DNA from: Cunninghamia lanceolata
Lineage: Eukaryota > Streptophyta > Pinopsida > Cupressales > Cupressaceae
Direction: 5' to 3'
NCBI GenBank assembly: GCA_027924645.1
Contig: BSBN01000860.1
Span: 7,812,001 to 7,876,000, forward strand
DNA: 64,000 bases
The notes below the pieces were generated by a model. The model ran no database searches. It was not told the DNA's origin and was given only the letters and a program-made list of their open reading frames with translations. The translations under genes were made by a program, and so were the position numbers. Numbering within the stretch: position 1 is the first letter of the stretch; each line of letters starts with the position of its first letter. Below, piece after piece: positions 22,301 to 34,439 of the stretch.

Positions 22301-23318
22301 CTACTATATTTTATTTTTCAAAACCTATTATGTCTAACTGAGTGAATAAAATATATATATAAACATACTTCCAACATAATGATAAATGTGAAATATATAT
22401 ATATATATATATATTTTAAATAAAAATATACTTCCAGCATAATGATAAATGTGAAATAATAAAATATCAAATAGGAATCAGATAAACCCTAGCGGCGAAT
22501 GTAGCAATCGTGGATACTTTTTTTGTTCTTGCAAAGTTTTCTTTTTGTTTGAAACTATTTAATAAAAGAAAGATTGGGGGGGTGACGGCCTGGCTGCCGC
22601 CGCCCCCATCCTTTGTTTTGTGTATGGTGAGGGGGACGGACCCCCCACCCACCACTCCACCCCCTTGAACCTTCACTTAAATAAAACTAAAACACAGATT
22701 TCTGAGGGCGCTGTAACCCTTTGCAGTCGTCCCTCATTCCTTGAAGCTCTCGGCCCTTGGCCACTGTCACAATCGTGACCTGTGCTGTATTTTTAACTTG
22801 TAATATATTTATTTATATATTAAAAAAAGAGAAATCTATTTATGAGTAAATTGCATACATAGCGAATATACCTCCATTTCTATGGCGGCCATGGCTGCCT
22901 AGCAAGGAGGACCTGCAAAACAAAAAAAAGAAGAGAGAAGAGAATGAGAGAAAGAGAGGGATTAGGGTAGAATGAGGAAAAGAAAAGTCTAGAGGAAGAT
23001 AAGTATTGTTAGGGTTTTCATAAGGAAATTAATATTTTATTTGAGCAAATTTTAGGGCTTGGGTAATTTTATATTAATTCTTTGGTGGAGAGGGGTTAGA
23101 CTTGAATTTTAAATTATGGGAGATGGGTGCACGTGAACCCATGACTCCCCTCTTGTCCCTTCTTATGATTGGAATTGTTTTTTTTTTTTTTAATTTAACC
23201 CTTGGGGTGGAGTATTTAAATGGGTGGATTTCTTTTATTGTTTTTTTATTTATTTTATTTTAATTTTATTTTCCTTTTTAACTATATGGGAATTAATTCA
23301 ACTTATCTTGACCCCTTT
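21652..23318. other. Non-coding DNA with microsatellites before the LINE
   Basis: Besides the long AT array at 22230-22297 there is a shorter one near 22397-22414 and a small duplicated segment around it (CTTCCA(A/G)CATAATGATAAATG twice). Around 22570-22680 and 22690-22920 there are GC-rich islets of unknown origin. No gene is supported. Confidence 0.4.
22230..22297. repeat. (AT)n microsatellite
   Basis: About 68 bp of uninterrupted TA/AT dinucleotides. Confidence 0.95.
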
Positions 23319-23336
23319 AACTTACCTATGGAGATT
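23319..23336. repeat. Left target-site duplication of the LINE
   Basis: AACTTACCTATGGAGATT, repeated exactly at 29457-29474 after the poly-A tail. Confidence 0.93.
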
Positions 23337-23625
23337 GGGGGAATGACGGATGGATTGGTGCGGCCTCTGCTCGCGCGATAGGGCCTGCGTGCCCTAGCGC
23401 GCCCTTTCTTTTGTATTCTGTCGCGTTTGAGCTCGTTCTGCTGCGTCTGGGGGGTGTTGGTTGATTTCCTGGGGTGTGTGGGTTGAAGTGGGGGCTTTGG
23501 ATTGCGTTTGGGCTGTGGGGTGTCTATTCCCTGGTCTCTTCCGCATTTCTTCTGCGCTGATTTTGTCCTCGGCGGGTGGTGCTTGAGTTTTTGGGGCGCG
23601 GGGTCTCCTGCCTTGTCTTTGGCCC

Positions 23626-25040
23626 ATGGAAAATCGAGATTTTGTTTCTTCCGGTGATTTGGAAATGGTTGGGCCCTCTTCTTCGATGCATGCCAGTGGT
23701 CTAGATCAGATGGGGAAACCCCATTCTGGGAATGGAGTCTCCTCTTCAAAAGGGAATTTTTGAATTAAAAAAGTAAACGGTTGTTTGGAGAGATCCGAGG
23801 ATCGTCCAGTTTTGGTTATTCAACCTGAGCAAGTTTCAGAGGATGTTGAATATTGGGGCAACCATGCACTTACTTGCAAATTTTTGGGCCTTCGTTTATC
23901 TCTACCGGTTTTGGATTCTTGGGCTCGTAGGGTTTGGAACCTTGAAGGTGATATGGAGATTATTCTGGCAGCTAATAACTATTTTTTGGTTATCTTTTCA
24001 AGCATGTCCGACAGGAATAGGGCTTTCGAAGGAGGTCCTTATTTCTTTAACCAGGTAGGGCTCTTCATCAAACCTTGGCACATGGGATTCAACTCTGCTA
24101 AAGAGATCCCTTTGTGGGTTTCTGTGTGGATTCATTTGCCGAGGCTTCCTTTGGAATTCTGGAGGGAGGATATTCTCCACTCAATCTCTCTGCTTCTTGG
24201 AAAACCTGTGGGATCGGCTTCCCAAACTCAAGATCGTAAGGTAATTTCTTTTGCCCACATTTGTGTTGAAGTTGATTTAAATAATCCTTTGCCAGACTCT
24301 ATGGAAATTCGCCTGGGATCTTCTTCTTGGATCCAACAGCTGGATTATGAGACTCTACCCTTCAGATGTAGAATTTGTCATGAATATGGACATTTACACC
24401 GCAAATGCCCTAGATTTAAACCCTCCCCCTTTGCTACTTCTGGGCCTCCCAAGGGGGACAAGGGAAAGGCACCAATGTCTAATGAACCTGTGGATAATGA
24501 GGGTTTTATTTCGGTCAAGTCCCATAACAAAGGCAAGGGTAAAAAGAGATCTTGGATGGATAGGCAGAACGAAGGCAACTTTAACAGGTTTGAGGTTCTT
24601 GATGATTTGACCCAGGAGGAGGGTATTCCAGTTGAGATCTCTTCTGGGCTAAGGGATTGCATGATGTTCAGGAAGAAAATGCAAGGAAAGAGGATCAAAT
24701 TCTATCTGCAGGGGTTCATCAGAAGGATTAGAAGGCTATGGATTCTTTGGCTCTTGCTCAAGATTTTGGGGTTCTCCAGGGGTCATAGACTCCGAAGGAC
24801 TCTGTTGCGGTGGCTCCTGATCCCCCTGCTCCTAAGGGGGCTTCAGATCCTGTGAAGGGTAACAAAGCTCCTCCTTCATTAGGCTTACATCATAAATCCT
24901 TTAAAAAGGGGCCTCTTGATAAACCATCAAAGAGTGGAAGAAAGACTGATCAAGAGAAGGTTAAGCTTATGGGTGACACTTTGGTTGAGTCTGGGTCTGT
25001 GAAGCCCATTGATTCCCATTTTTCCCACCCCCATAAATGA
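23626..25040 (+). pseudogene. LINE ORF1 (DUF4283 and CCHC nucleic-acid-binding protein), broken
   Basis: The start is ATG 23626 (MENRDFVSSGDLEMV). A TGA at 23761, one C-to-T step from Arg, interrupts the N-terminal region, and the same frame continues from 23764. Residues about 50-230 show the DUF4283-like domain (YWGNHALTCKFLG, FFNQVGLFIKPWH, VWIHLPRLPLEFW), then the zinc knuckle CRICHEYGHLHRKC (CX2CX4HX4C). A frameshift lies near 24680: the basic, Pro-rich tail is read in another frame (24810-25040). Its stop overlaps the ORF2 start as ATGA at 25037-25040. ORF1 proteins of this type bind LINE RNA. Confidence 0.82.
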
Positions 25041-28000
25041 TTGTTTTATCTTGGAATGTAAGGGGGTTGAACAGCATCCCTAGACAAAAGGTTGTTCACA
25101 GATTAATTGAATCTCAGTCACTGGATGTGGTCTTTATCCAGGAAACTAAGCTTACTGTTGATGGGCTGGCAAATTGTGCTTCGCGTATCTGGCCCCAAGG
25201 CAATTGGCAGGGGGTAGGTGCTTTGAATAGTGCAGGGGGTGTGGCTTGCTTCTGGAACCCGAGGAAAGTTTCCCCATTATGTTGGATGTCTAGTCGGTCT
25301 TCCATTTCTCTGGTTGCTTCTAGTTTTGTGACTGGAGAAAGGTGTCTCTTATCCAATATTTATGCTCCTACTGATCTTTCAGGTAAGTCAAATCTCTAGG
25401 CTCACATTCGTTTCATCCGAGCCTTGGACCCGTTTCTTCCATGGATTATGGCTGGTGATTTTAATGCTGTTACTTGCTTAGATGAAAAACGTGGTGGGTT
25501 AGCCAGGTTGGAACCTTCTGCAAATCTTCTCAGGGATATGATTGGTTCCTTGAATCTCATTGATGTAAAGCCTTCCAATGGTGTCTTTACCTAGAATAAT
25601 AGGAGATGTGGTGGGGAGGCTATCTCTGAAAGGCTTGATAGATTTCTTGTCTCCTATTATTGGTTGAATAGTAGGCTGATTACCAGTTCTAAAATTCTTG
25701 ATTGGAGGGGCTCTGATCACTGGCCCATCAAGCTTTCTGTCACCACTTATGGTGTCACAAAAAATCCCTCTTTCAAATTCCAATTGATGTGGTTAAGAGA
25801 TCCGTCTCTTCAGGATCTTATGCTGGACTGGTGGTATGAGGGGATGCCTTCTCATGGGACGGCCATGTTCACTTTTAGTAAGCAGCTTCAGCATGTGAAG
25901 TTCAGACTAAAGAGATGGAATAAACAATGTTTTGGGAACCTTCAAGCTCAGAAGATGGTGGCCCAGTCCAAGTTGGATACTATCACTCGTCAGATTCAGG
26001 ATCAGGGGTTGACCTTTGCCCTTAGTATGGCTAAATCCTTGGCTCTAAAGGGTTTAGAAGAGTGGGAACTTCGTGAAGAGATCTTCTGGAAGCGGAAATC
26101 TCGTATTGATTGGCTTCAGGAGGGGGATAGGAACACTGCTTTCTTTCATAATTCGGTTAAGGCTCAAAGACAGGGAAATTCTATGTCCTCTCTTGTTTCG
26201 CAGGATGGGGCTCAACTCTCGTCCTATGCTGATATTTCCAGGGAGGTAGTCAATTATTTTTCAAACCTCTTTTCTAGGGAGAATCATGCTGCGAGGGCTG
26301 AGGAGCAGGCCATCATGGATTGTATTCCCCACCTGGTCTCTGCTGAGATGAATGGGGCTCTCTTATGTCCTATCTTGTTACCTGAGCTGGAGAAAGTGGT
26401 ATTTAATATGAAAAAAGGTAAGGCCCCTGGTCCGGATGGGTTTCCGATTGAGTTTTTCCAAGAGTTCTGGGAAATTATAAAGTTTGATCTCCTTGAGGTA
26501 GTTCAGGAATCACTTAGGAACAAATAGATGCTCAAGTCTATGAATTCTACCTTCTTGGCCCTCATACCTAAGTTGGAAGAAGCTAACCGGTTAGCTCAAT
26601 TCAGGCCTATTGCGTTATGTAATGTGGTGTACAAGATCATCACCAAATTGATTGCTGAGAGACTCAAACCACTCCTTGGTTCTTTGATCTCGGTTGAGCA
26701 GGGTGGTTTTGTTGAAGGGAGACAAATTTTGGATGGTGTTGTGATCGCCATGGAAGCTATTCATTCTATGGCTAATTCTAAGGAGAAGGCTATGTTTATT
26801 AAACTTGACATGTCTAAAGCTTATGATCGGGTGAGCTGGGAATTCTTACAGAAAACTCTCTTGGCTTTTGGCTTTGCTGAGGATTGGGTGAACTGGGTTC
26901 TTAGTTGTGTGACCTCTACCTCATTCTCAGTTCTCATTAATGGGGAACCTTCAGATTTGTTTGGTGCTTCTCGGGGACTCCGGTAAGGGGATCCTTTATC
27001 CCCTTACTTATTCATTATCATGGCAGAGGGTCTTGGAAGATTTATTAAATCTCAGGTGAGACAGGGTCTTATCTATGGCTGGAGCTAGAACAACCTTCTC
27101 CCTTCCTACTCTCATCTTCAGTTTGTGGACGATACTGGGCTAATGGGCTTGGCTAGAATTAGTGAGGCAGTGAACTTCAGGCGAGCCTTAGACATCTACC
27201 TGAAGGCTTCTGGTCAGTGTATTAACGATGATAAATCTTCCATTTACTTCTTTAATACTCCTCAGTTTATTCAGAGCAGGATTGCTAGGATCCTTAGATT
27301 TCAGATCGGTTCTTTTCCCTTGATGTACCTTGGGATCCCTTTGGCTTTGGGAGCCCAGCGGAGAGATTATTGGCAGGGAATTTTGGATAAATTTTGAAGT
27401 AGGGTTAGCCATTGGACTTACAGATGGCTATCTTCTGCTGGGAGAGTGATTCTTCTTAAGACTGTGGTGCAGTCTCTCCCCATTTATAGGTGTTGTGTGT
27501 AGGTTCCCCCGTCCACCTTTGTGCGGGAACTTGATGCTTTGTCTCGGCAATTTCTTTGGTCTGGCAACCTTCTTTCCTCAAAGTGGAGCTTAGTCAAGTG
27601 GGAGTCTGTTTGCAGGCTGAAGCATGTTGGGGGCCTTGGTCTTAGGTCTATGGCTCTTGCTGTCACTGCCTTGGCTGCCAAGCTGTACTGGAAGTGGTGC
27701 AACAATCAAGATCAGGACTGGGCTAGGATTCTAACCCACAAGTATCTTCCTGGGGCTGATTGCCTCGATGTGCCGTGTCTCCCTTTGCTGGGTAAAGGTT
27801 CTTGTATTTGGGATACCCTTAAGAAGGGTGCTCCCTTAAGAAGGGTGCTCAGCTAATTAAGGAGGGCCTCTTCTAGATCTGTAATAGAGGCTCTGATGTT
27901 TTGTTCTAGTAGGACTCTTGGGATGGCCACCCTCCCATTCTTTCTAGTTTTCCTCAGCTTCAACCTCTGTGCCATATTTTTTCTGCGGCCGGTTGGATTA

Positions 28001-29345
28001 AGGTGGAGCATTTTAAAACTGTCAAGCGTATTGGGAAGGCAGCGGTGGCTTGTTGGAAGGACCCTCAGGAGTGGCCCGTGGGGAGTTCTGATGAGGATCA
28101 TGTTGTTCTTTCTAGAGTTTTGGAGACTAGGCTCTGCAGCTCCCTTAATGGGAGGGATGTTCTGGCTTGGAATCCTAGTCCAAAAGGTAAATTTACTATT
28201 GCCCAAGGCTATGCCATGCTTGACAGGAACCTATATGGTCCTACTAAGGTGCACTGGTGGAAGAAGGTTTGGGACAACTTCTCTTGGCCAAAATGCAATT
28301 TTTTCTTATGGTTGGTTGCTCAGAGGAAATGCCTCAATTGGGAAAATCTTCGCAAACGTGGCTTTCAAGGACCCTCTATTTGCCTTCTTTGTTTTCACAG
28401 TGAGGAGTGTACCTCCCACTTGTTCTTCCTTTGCCCTTATTCTAGAGAGTTATGGCACAGATGGTGGGAGACTTGGCATCATGGTTGTATTCATGCTACC
28501 TCCTTGATTGACTTTTGGGAAAGTTTGGGCAGACCTCCAGCAAAGTCTCCTTTCCTTCAGGTGGCCTGGTCTATTGGGCCTATTTTCATTCTTTGGAACC
28601 TTTGGTTGGAGAGGAACCGTAGAGTTTTTTGTGGTTCCAATTTGGGAAATCTTCAATTGTGGAAGAAGATAATTAGCAAGCTTCAGGAGACTATTTCGGC
28701 TAAGTGTGACATGTCTGAAACTCGTGATCCTGGTGATCTTGATATTGCACAGAATTTGAGCTTGGGGGATAGTAGCCGGGGTTGTTTTGCTGGCAGAAGG
28801 CCTTGTCAGGTTTGGCAATGGGTTTGTCGTGATGGGAGGTGGATGCCTCCCCCGGTGGGGGTCCTAAAGATTAATACTGATGGTTCCTCTCGTGGGAACC
28901 CTGGTCATGCTGGTGTGGGGTGTATTGGTAGAGGTAATGATGGCGGTGTGGTTTTTATCTTCTCTAGTTACAAAGGGCAGCATTCTAATAATCTGATGGA
29001 GGCCCTTGCTATTAAGATTGCTGTTGAGCGTGGATGCTCTTTAGGCTAGAGGAGGATGATCTGTGAGTCAGATTCTTAGATTGTTGTGGATTTGCTGAAC
29101 AACCAAAGGTTGGATGATGTTATTTGGCAATTGGCCTCTGTGGGTAGACAGATTTTGAGTCTTTGCAGCTCTTGGATTCTGTCTCCTTTTGTAATATCCC
29201 TAGAGAGTGGAACAAAGTGGCCGATTGTCTGGCGAAGTGGGCCTCTGAGAATGTGGATGGTTGGGATATCAGTGGAAAGGATGACCTTTCTTCTAATTAT
29301 CTTGAGACCCTGGAGAGATTATTAGTGGAGGACATGAATAGGTAA
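25037..29345 (+). pseudogene. LINE ORF2 (APE endonuclease, reverse transcriptase, RNase H), broken
   Basis: In order: the endonuclease from ATG 25037 (SWNVRGLN, QETK, SNIYAP, AGDFNAV, GSDHWPIKL); RT ([39 protein letters not shown], catalytic FVDD at about 27123); a zinc-binding segment (about 28290-28460, CLLC and H/C residues); and RNase H (INTDGSSRGNPG, NNLMEALA, ICESDS, WNKVADCLAKWA), with all four RNase H acidic positions visible. In-frame stops at 25397, 25592, 26525, 26984, 27086, 27395 and 27500 are each one C-to-T or G-to-A step from Trp, Gln or Arg. A 17-bp tandem duplication at 27816-27849 shifts the frame; a second shift is near 29160. The enzyme would nick DNA and copy the LINE RNA at the target. 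Confidence 0.93.
27816..27849. repeat. 17-bp tandem duplication causing a frameshift in ORF2
   Basis: CCCTTAAGAAGGGTGCT occurs twice in tandem. With one copy removed the frame before and after it joins (WDTLKKG then the downstream frame), so the duplication is the frameshift. Confidence 0.85.
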
Positions 29346-29456
29346 TGTTTTTGCTGGCTGGTCTGGTGGTGTTCTTTTTTGGGTGGGCCTTTGGCCTTTG
29401 CTTTGTACTCTGGTTCTGATTGAATAAAATTTTTACCCCTTCTTTTAAAAAAAAAA

Positions 29457-29474
29457 AACTTACCTATGGAGATT
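29457..29474. repeat. Right target-site duplication of the LINE
   Basis: Exact repeat of 23319-23336. The two leading A bases could instead belong to the poly-A tail, leaving a duplication of 16 bp. Confidence 0.93.
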
Positions 29475-30776
29475 AATACTAATGTGGAATTTGATAGGGA
29501 AGGTAATTAAATAATTATGGGAAATGTTTGTAATTAAATAGTTGTAAGGGGTTATTTACTAAACCTTATATTTAATAATTTTTAATGTGAGCATACTTGG
29601 AATGATGTTATTTAATTAATTTAATTTAACCTAGGTAACAATTTAGAAACTTAGTGTGGCTATAAGATTTGGCCTAGCGTAATTTATAATTTAATCAATT
29701 TTAATTAGATTTTGGTAAACGCTTAGAAAATGTTTTAATTTAAAATATTTCCCATGTACACCCTAGAGGCGTTATGCTGCCAAATTTTTCCAGGAATCTG
29801 GGTTGGTTATTTAATTGATTTATGTTGTGCTTTAATTAATAATTTAATGTTTTCACAAAATATTTATGGCTTGATGAGCTTGTTAATTAATATTTTTATG
29901 CTCTAGAATTAGGGTTTTGATTTTGACTCATGTCAAAATCATGCCACTCATTTAGGAAACTTAGGGTTCAAGTCAAATTGATCCTAACCCTAGTGGCGAT
30001 GCTCATCGCGTTGCATAACCCCCTAGTCAGCTATCATCATGTAGGGGATTGCGCATGTAATCGTACTACCTTGAGATTTGATTGACATGTTTACGCCTTA
30101 TGCGTATTGCCACCAAGCACGCTGACACGTGCGAGGGGGTTTCTAGGGATACATGGAAAAGTTTTTTATATTTCATGTCATGACCACATGACAAATGTGG
30201 ACATGACACGTGTGTTGCGTGTCGTGACCGCATGGGAAATGTGGGCATGACAACAGAAGATTGACAAAGGCAAGGGCAAAGTGAATATGAGTGAGATCCA
30301 GAGTGAAATGAACAAAACATGGGTGAAGAAAGGTGAAATGAATAATGGTGATGGGTCCGGACTGGAATCTGGTGTTGATAATTCCTCTAGGAATTGAAAT
30401 AGGAGCTTTGGCTTAGGGGGAGTTGCATTGAAAATCTATTTCCCCTACCAGTAAGTGGGTGCTGAATCTGGCATGATGAATGAAGACAAAGAAGCCTATT
30501 GAAGATCTATTGAAGCAAATTCCAGAGGAAAAGAAGCTAATGTGATTGATTGTGGAGCAATTGAAGATTGACTGTATGCAGAAATAGTGTAACCAGATGT
30601 ATTAGGGCAGAGCATTTATTACAATGGAAAATTAGGTTTTGCGGAGCATAAAAGGTCATTCACTTAACATTTGAATCACTTTGCATTCAAAGAGAACATG
30701 GAGAAGAGCACCTGAGCTGAGATCTCAAATATTTAAAGTGCGAAAAGTGAATTTGACAGCTAACCCTAATTGGTGA
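29475..30776. other. Non-coding stretch between the LINE and the accessory ORF
   Basis: AT-rich DNA to about 30000, then mixed sequence with a short tandem similarity around 30180-30250 (ATGACCACATGACAAATGTGG and a variant 60 bp on). A TAGGGGGAG word at about 30414 resembles Sirevirus PPT repeats. The 5' boundary of the underlying Sirevirus-like element B must lie in or left of this interval, but I see no LTR. Confidence 0.4.
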
Positions 30777-30821
30777 AACAAGGTATTCTCTGTGAAACTT
30801 TCTAAATTTGCAATCTCTGAT

Positions 30822-31239
30822 ATGGCTACTTTGTTGGTTGTTGACATCACTGAAAGGCCCCAACCTAAATTTAAAAAGCATCCACACAAATTTGTAGAGG
30901 TTGATCCATTAGGTTCCTTTTCAAATGTTTTGCATGGTGTGTTGCATGTTGAAGATATTAGGGCTTATATACATGCTAGCATAGATAAGTTTGGGGATTC
31001 AAAGTTAGTAGATTTGTTCAAGAATCATCTGAGGGATGAAATTCATGGTCTTAAACTAGAGTATAAGGCACTGCAAGATAAACATTTCATTCAGATTCTA
31101 GGGTTTCCATCCTTCGATGAAGATGAGTGGGTCCAATATGTGCTGAGTTGGATGCATGATGAGTTTATGTGGTTAATGAAACCCTTCAAGATCACCAAGG
31201 ACGCCATCAAGGTCGTGATAGGGTTGAACTCATCCAGTG
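30822..31239 (+). pseudogene. Accessory ORF of Sirevirus-like element B, 5' part
   Basis: Open from ATG 30822 (MATLLVVDITERP) to the gypsy insertion point. The frame (139 codons plus one base) joins exactly with the frame on the far side of the gypsy element at 51212, so the two pieces were one gene. The product is not one I can name. It lies upstream of repeated PPTs and an LTR in the same orientation, the place where Sireviruses carry an extra env-like ORF, which is the reason for this call. No gag or pol of the same element is visible upstream. An open extension back to 30777 lacks an ATG. Confidence 0.6.
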
Positions 31240-31688
31240 TGTTGGCATTTTTCCCAGACTAGATGCTTATTCCCAGTTATCCCTACAAAGTAGCCATCAT
31301 TGATCAATAGGATTCCCAAGCAAGGGGCCAACAGTACAGGAGATAGACTCTATAGATATCTCCTCTTCTTCTTTAGGCTCTGCAGAACCAAGGAGGTATT
31401 CCCTACTCAGCATCCATGAAAAATGACTATGAAATGACTGGGATGCTGACACAAAGTAGATAAATCCTCTCTTATGCAGACCAAAACTGTGAAATAAGTG
31501 CGAAGGGGCTAGCTTTAGGCCTATATTCAGTTGTGAGACAGAGGATTTTGGTCCTAAAAACTACTTCTAATGTCCTAAAGGTTTGTATATGAAGTTTGAA
31601 TTTGTTTTTGGTATTTGGATGCAAAACTAAGACTTTGGGTTGCAACCTAAATACAAGACCAGATTGGTGCCTATCCAGGGCTCAGAGT

Positions 31689-31690
<2 letters not shown>

Positions 31691-31730
<40 letters not shown>
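31691..31730. repeat. (TA)n microsatellite inside the gypsy LTR
   Basis: About 40 bp of TA; the other LTR has only about 12 bp at the same place (41453-41464). Confidence 0.9.
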
Positions 31731-31733
<3 letters not shown>

Positions 31734-32689
31734 AATGTTTATCATAGACCTAAAGCAATAATCAGATTTCAAGGGGTTTTTGTAATGTCTGCCTTACAGA
31801 CAATACCCAAGACAAAGTATTTAGTTATTTCTACATACAAACATCCTCACTGCAATGTATTCTTCTCAACACTTAGCCCAAAACATTCAATCTACTCCTT
31901 GATCAGAGGTAAAAGATTAAGCATTCAACATAGCAAACCTATGTCCTAGAATCTCTAACACCCCTTGGCTGTCCAGATTCAGAAGAAAAAACACATTTAA
32001 TTTGGAGACAAATAACAAAATACATGCTATAAGCATTACTCATTTAAATCAACATGAAACTGATGAATTCTATGCATAAAACATACAACATACAACTCAT
32101 AAACTCACAAGACACCCAAAACAGAGCCACCAACGAAGTTGTATCCTATTACAGCACCAAAATTTGTCCAGTTTTCAACAACCAAAAAGAGTGACACAGT
32201 TTGCCTTTTATAACACGACTGTGCACTCAACAAAATTTACAAGGCAAAAACAAAATTCTTGCCAGATACATTGTACCAGAAATGACACCCAAAAATATTG
32301 AATGCAGTAGGTGGGAAATAGAGGAAAAAGTAGGTGAGATTGGGATCTGCACCGCCGCATGGGGGTTTTGCCATAAAACTGGTAGTTGGCTATTCAACCA
32401 TCGACCTATGCCTCTACACGTTGTCATTAATGGCTCAGCTACTCGCAACTCCCCTTGGAAATTGCAGCAGCACATCCATGGAGTTTTCCTGCTCAAAACA
32501 TGACTGCTGATGCAAAGAAAACCATCGCCAACAGTTTAAAACATGGCCATTGATCACATCTCCCAATCACTGAGATCAACGGCTCCAAAACATGTTGAAA
32601 AGTCACCCACCAATGATATCATGCCACGTAGGGACCTTGTGCTACTTTGACTTTTCCATCGCATCATAAATTTGCCCTTTCCGCCTCAA

Positions 32690-34030
32690 AATTCCTTTGT
32701 ATATGCATCTGCATGTACATACAACAGCTCCCGGACACGTGGCAGCTTGTTATTTGTCTGCAATCACTGTGCATCTCATCTCCATCGGCCATCAGAATGA
32801 CCCAAGATGAGTCAGCCGATGCATATAGTCCTGGTGATATGCCTTTGCATCTCCACTTTGTATATTGCATATACAAACACAATATACATTCTGCGGACCT
32901 CAAATAACTATGAGGTGCATTGAAATTCAAATCGGGTCCAGTTTACATCTCCCTACTTGTACATTTCTTTGCATATCACATAATACAAATGTGATATACA
33001 TACAATGGACCCCAGCCATTTATCCATCAGATTTGAAAAACTTTCAAATCCAGGCCTTGTATCTCCTTTTGTTTGTATATCAGCATATACAATGCTATAT
33101 ACATGAGCTGCGGATTTCAACACCTTACCTGCTAGATTGGAACAATTTTTAAATCCGGCTTGCACCTTTTAAATGTATATTGGCATGTACAACGCCAACA
33201 TACAAGTAAAAATATACATGCTGCAGACTTCAACATTTCATCTGCTAGATCAGAACATCCATTGGAATCTGCGCTGTATCTTTCCTTTGCATTTCTTTGT
33301 TGCATATCGCACATACAACGTACAACATGCAACCTGCGGACTTCAACTTGAAATCTGCCAAAACATATTCCTCTTCACATTCAGATTGTATATTCACTTG
33401 TTTGTATCATTGTTTTGTATATCGCAAACATACAACGCAGATATACAAAACAAAACATACAATCCGGATCTCAAACCTGCATCAACCAGAATATATAACT
33501 CATCGGGTCCGGGCCTTGCATATTTGATTGCATGCACTAACATACAATTGCCTTTGTATGCAACTGGTTGGCCTGACCCTTTGTCTTTCTCCTTTGCACG
33601 TTGACAATGCATATCTCCCTTACATGTCAAACATATACAAACCCGTTTGTATATACCTGCAGGCCCCACCGAATGCATCTCCGCCGCACTGTAGCAAATG
33701 TATATCGGCCCCTTGTATATATTTCTTGCATCTTTGCATGCTGCCTAATATACAAGACCACTTGTACATTGCACTGTAGTGAAAGCATGTCTGCCACCTT
33801 TGTATATAACCGTTGTATATCTAAACATACAACACAAATATGCATTTGAGCCCGATATGCATTCAGAAATGCATACAACTACAGAATATTCTCGGGAATC
33901 TGCAATAGGTTCCTCCCTTGCATATGCAAACTCGATATGCATTTGGAAATGCATATAACTCATTTTTTCACCATTTTTCAAAGGCTGATTTAGATTTCGC
34001 AAGCCCGCCAACATACATTTGCACTTGCAT
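32690..34030. repeat. Degenerate tandem repeats in the gypsy LTR, period about 105-125 bp
   Basis: About ten diverged units. Each has a core like TTTGTATATCGGCATATACA followed by (C)ATACAA and, in the best-kept units, TGCGGACTTCAA. Unit cores fall near 32698, 32857, 32965, 33073, 33175, 33292, 33413, 33510, 33635, 33745 and 33810. The same array is in the other LTR (42425-43480 and 50665-50960). Confidence 0.7.
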
Positions 34031-34439
34031 GTACAAAAACTTAGTATTTTTCTCATGTGCGATGGGAAAAGGCGGTAAAACAATGCATGAGGGCTGGTCA
34101 ACCTATGAGCACCAAGGGACGAGGATGTAACTTAGAAAACTGGGAACCCACTACAGGAGGTCAACATCAAAATAGAGAAACAAAGCAAGACCCTAAGACT
34201 CAAAAATTTTAGGGTTTGAATGAGAAATCCTGCAAATGTTCAAGCTTAAAACCCTAAACATAAATGGGTACCAACACAGGCTCCGACTGGGGACGTGCAG
34301 GCGTAAGGCTGCAGTGAGGACTAGAGCACTCCGGGGCAGACCAGACAAAACACAAAACCCAAAACACGACCGACTATACAAGGCATGTACAAAATATTTA
34401 CATCTAGTTTATAGTGTGCACAAAAAACATTCATCTATG

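Larger units (their letters stand above)
23337..29458 (+). mobile_element. Full-length L1-type LINE (non-LTR retrotransposon), inactive
   Basis: About 6.1 kb, bounded by an 18-bp target duplication and ending in a 12-base poly-A. It begins with a roughly 290-bp 5' region much richer in G and C than its surroundings, then ORF1 (23626-25040) and ORF2 (25037-29345) and a 100-bp 3' UTR containing AATAAAA. ORF2 has endonuclease, RT, a zinc-binding segment and a C-terminal RNase H, as in plant L1 elements. The intact duplication and full length indicate one clean target-primed insertion. About ten stops and several frameshifts show it is dead. Confidence 0.95.
31240..34276 (-). repeat. 3' LTR of the gypsy element
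   Basis: 3037 bp, matching 41000-43482 plus 50665-51206 along its length. It differs by substitutions and by a longer TA run at 31691-31730. The right half is made of degenerate repeats (listed separately), so open frames predicted there are not genes. Confidence 0.92.

Noticed and set aside
22467..22676. Gly-rich 69-codon minus-strand frame
   Set aside because: Low-complexity translation of a GC-rich islet without motifs or start context.
23303..23749. 148-codon open frame on the minus strand, basic and Pro-rich
   Set aside because: It is the antisense of the GC-rich 5' region and ORF1 start of the LINE, and it crosses the target duplication, so it cannot predate the insertion.
31240..31262. 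End of the element B ORF reading into VLAFFPD
   Set aside because: These codons belong to the gypsy LTR; the true continuation is at 51212.
32640..34130. Many open frames of 60-140 codons on both strands
   Set aside because: They arise from the degenerate tandem repeats in the gypsy LTR and recur in the other LTR (42325-43630, 50639-51059).
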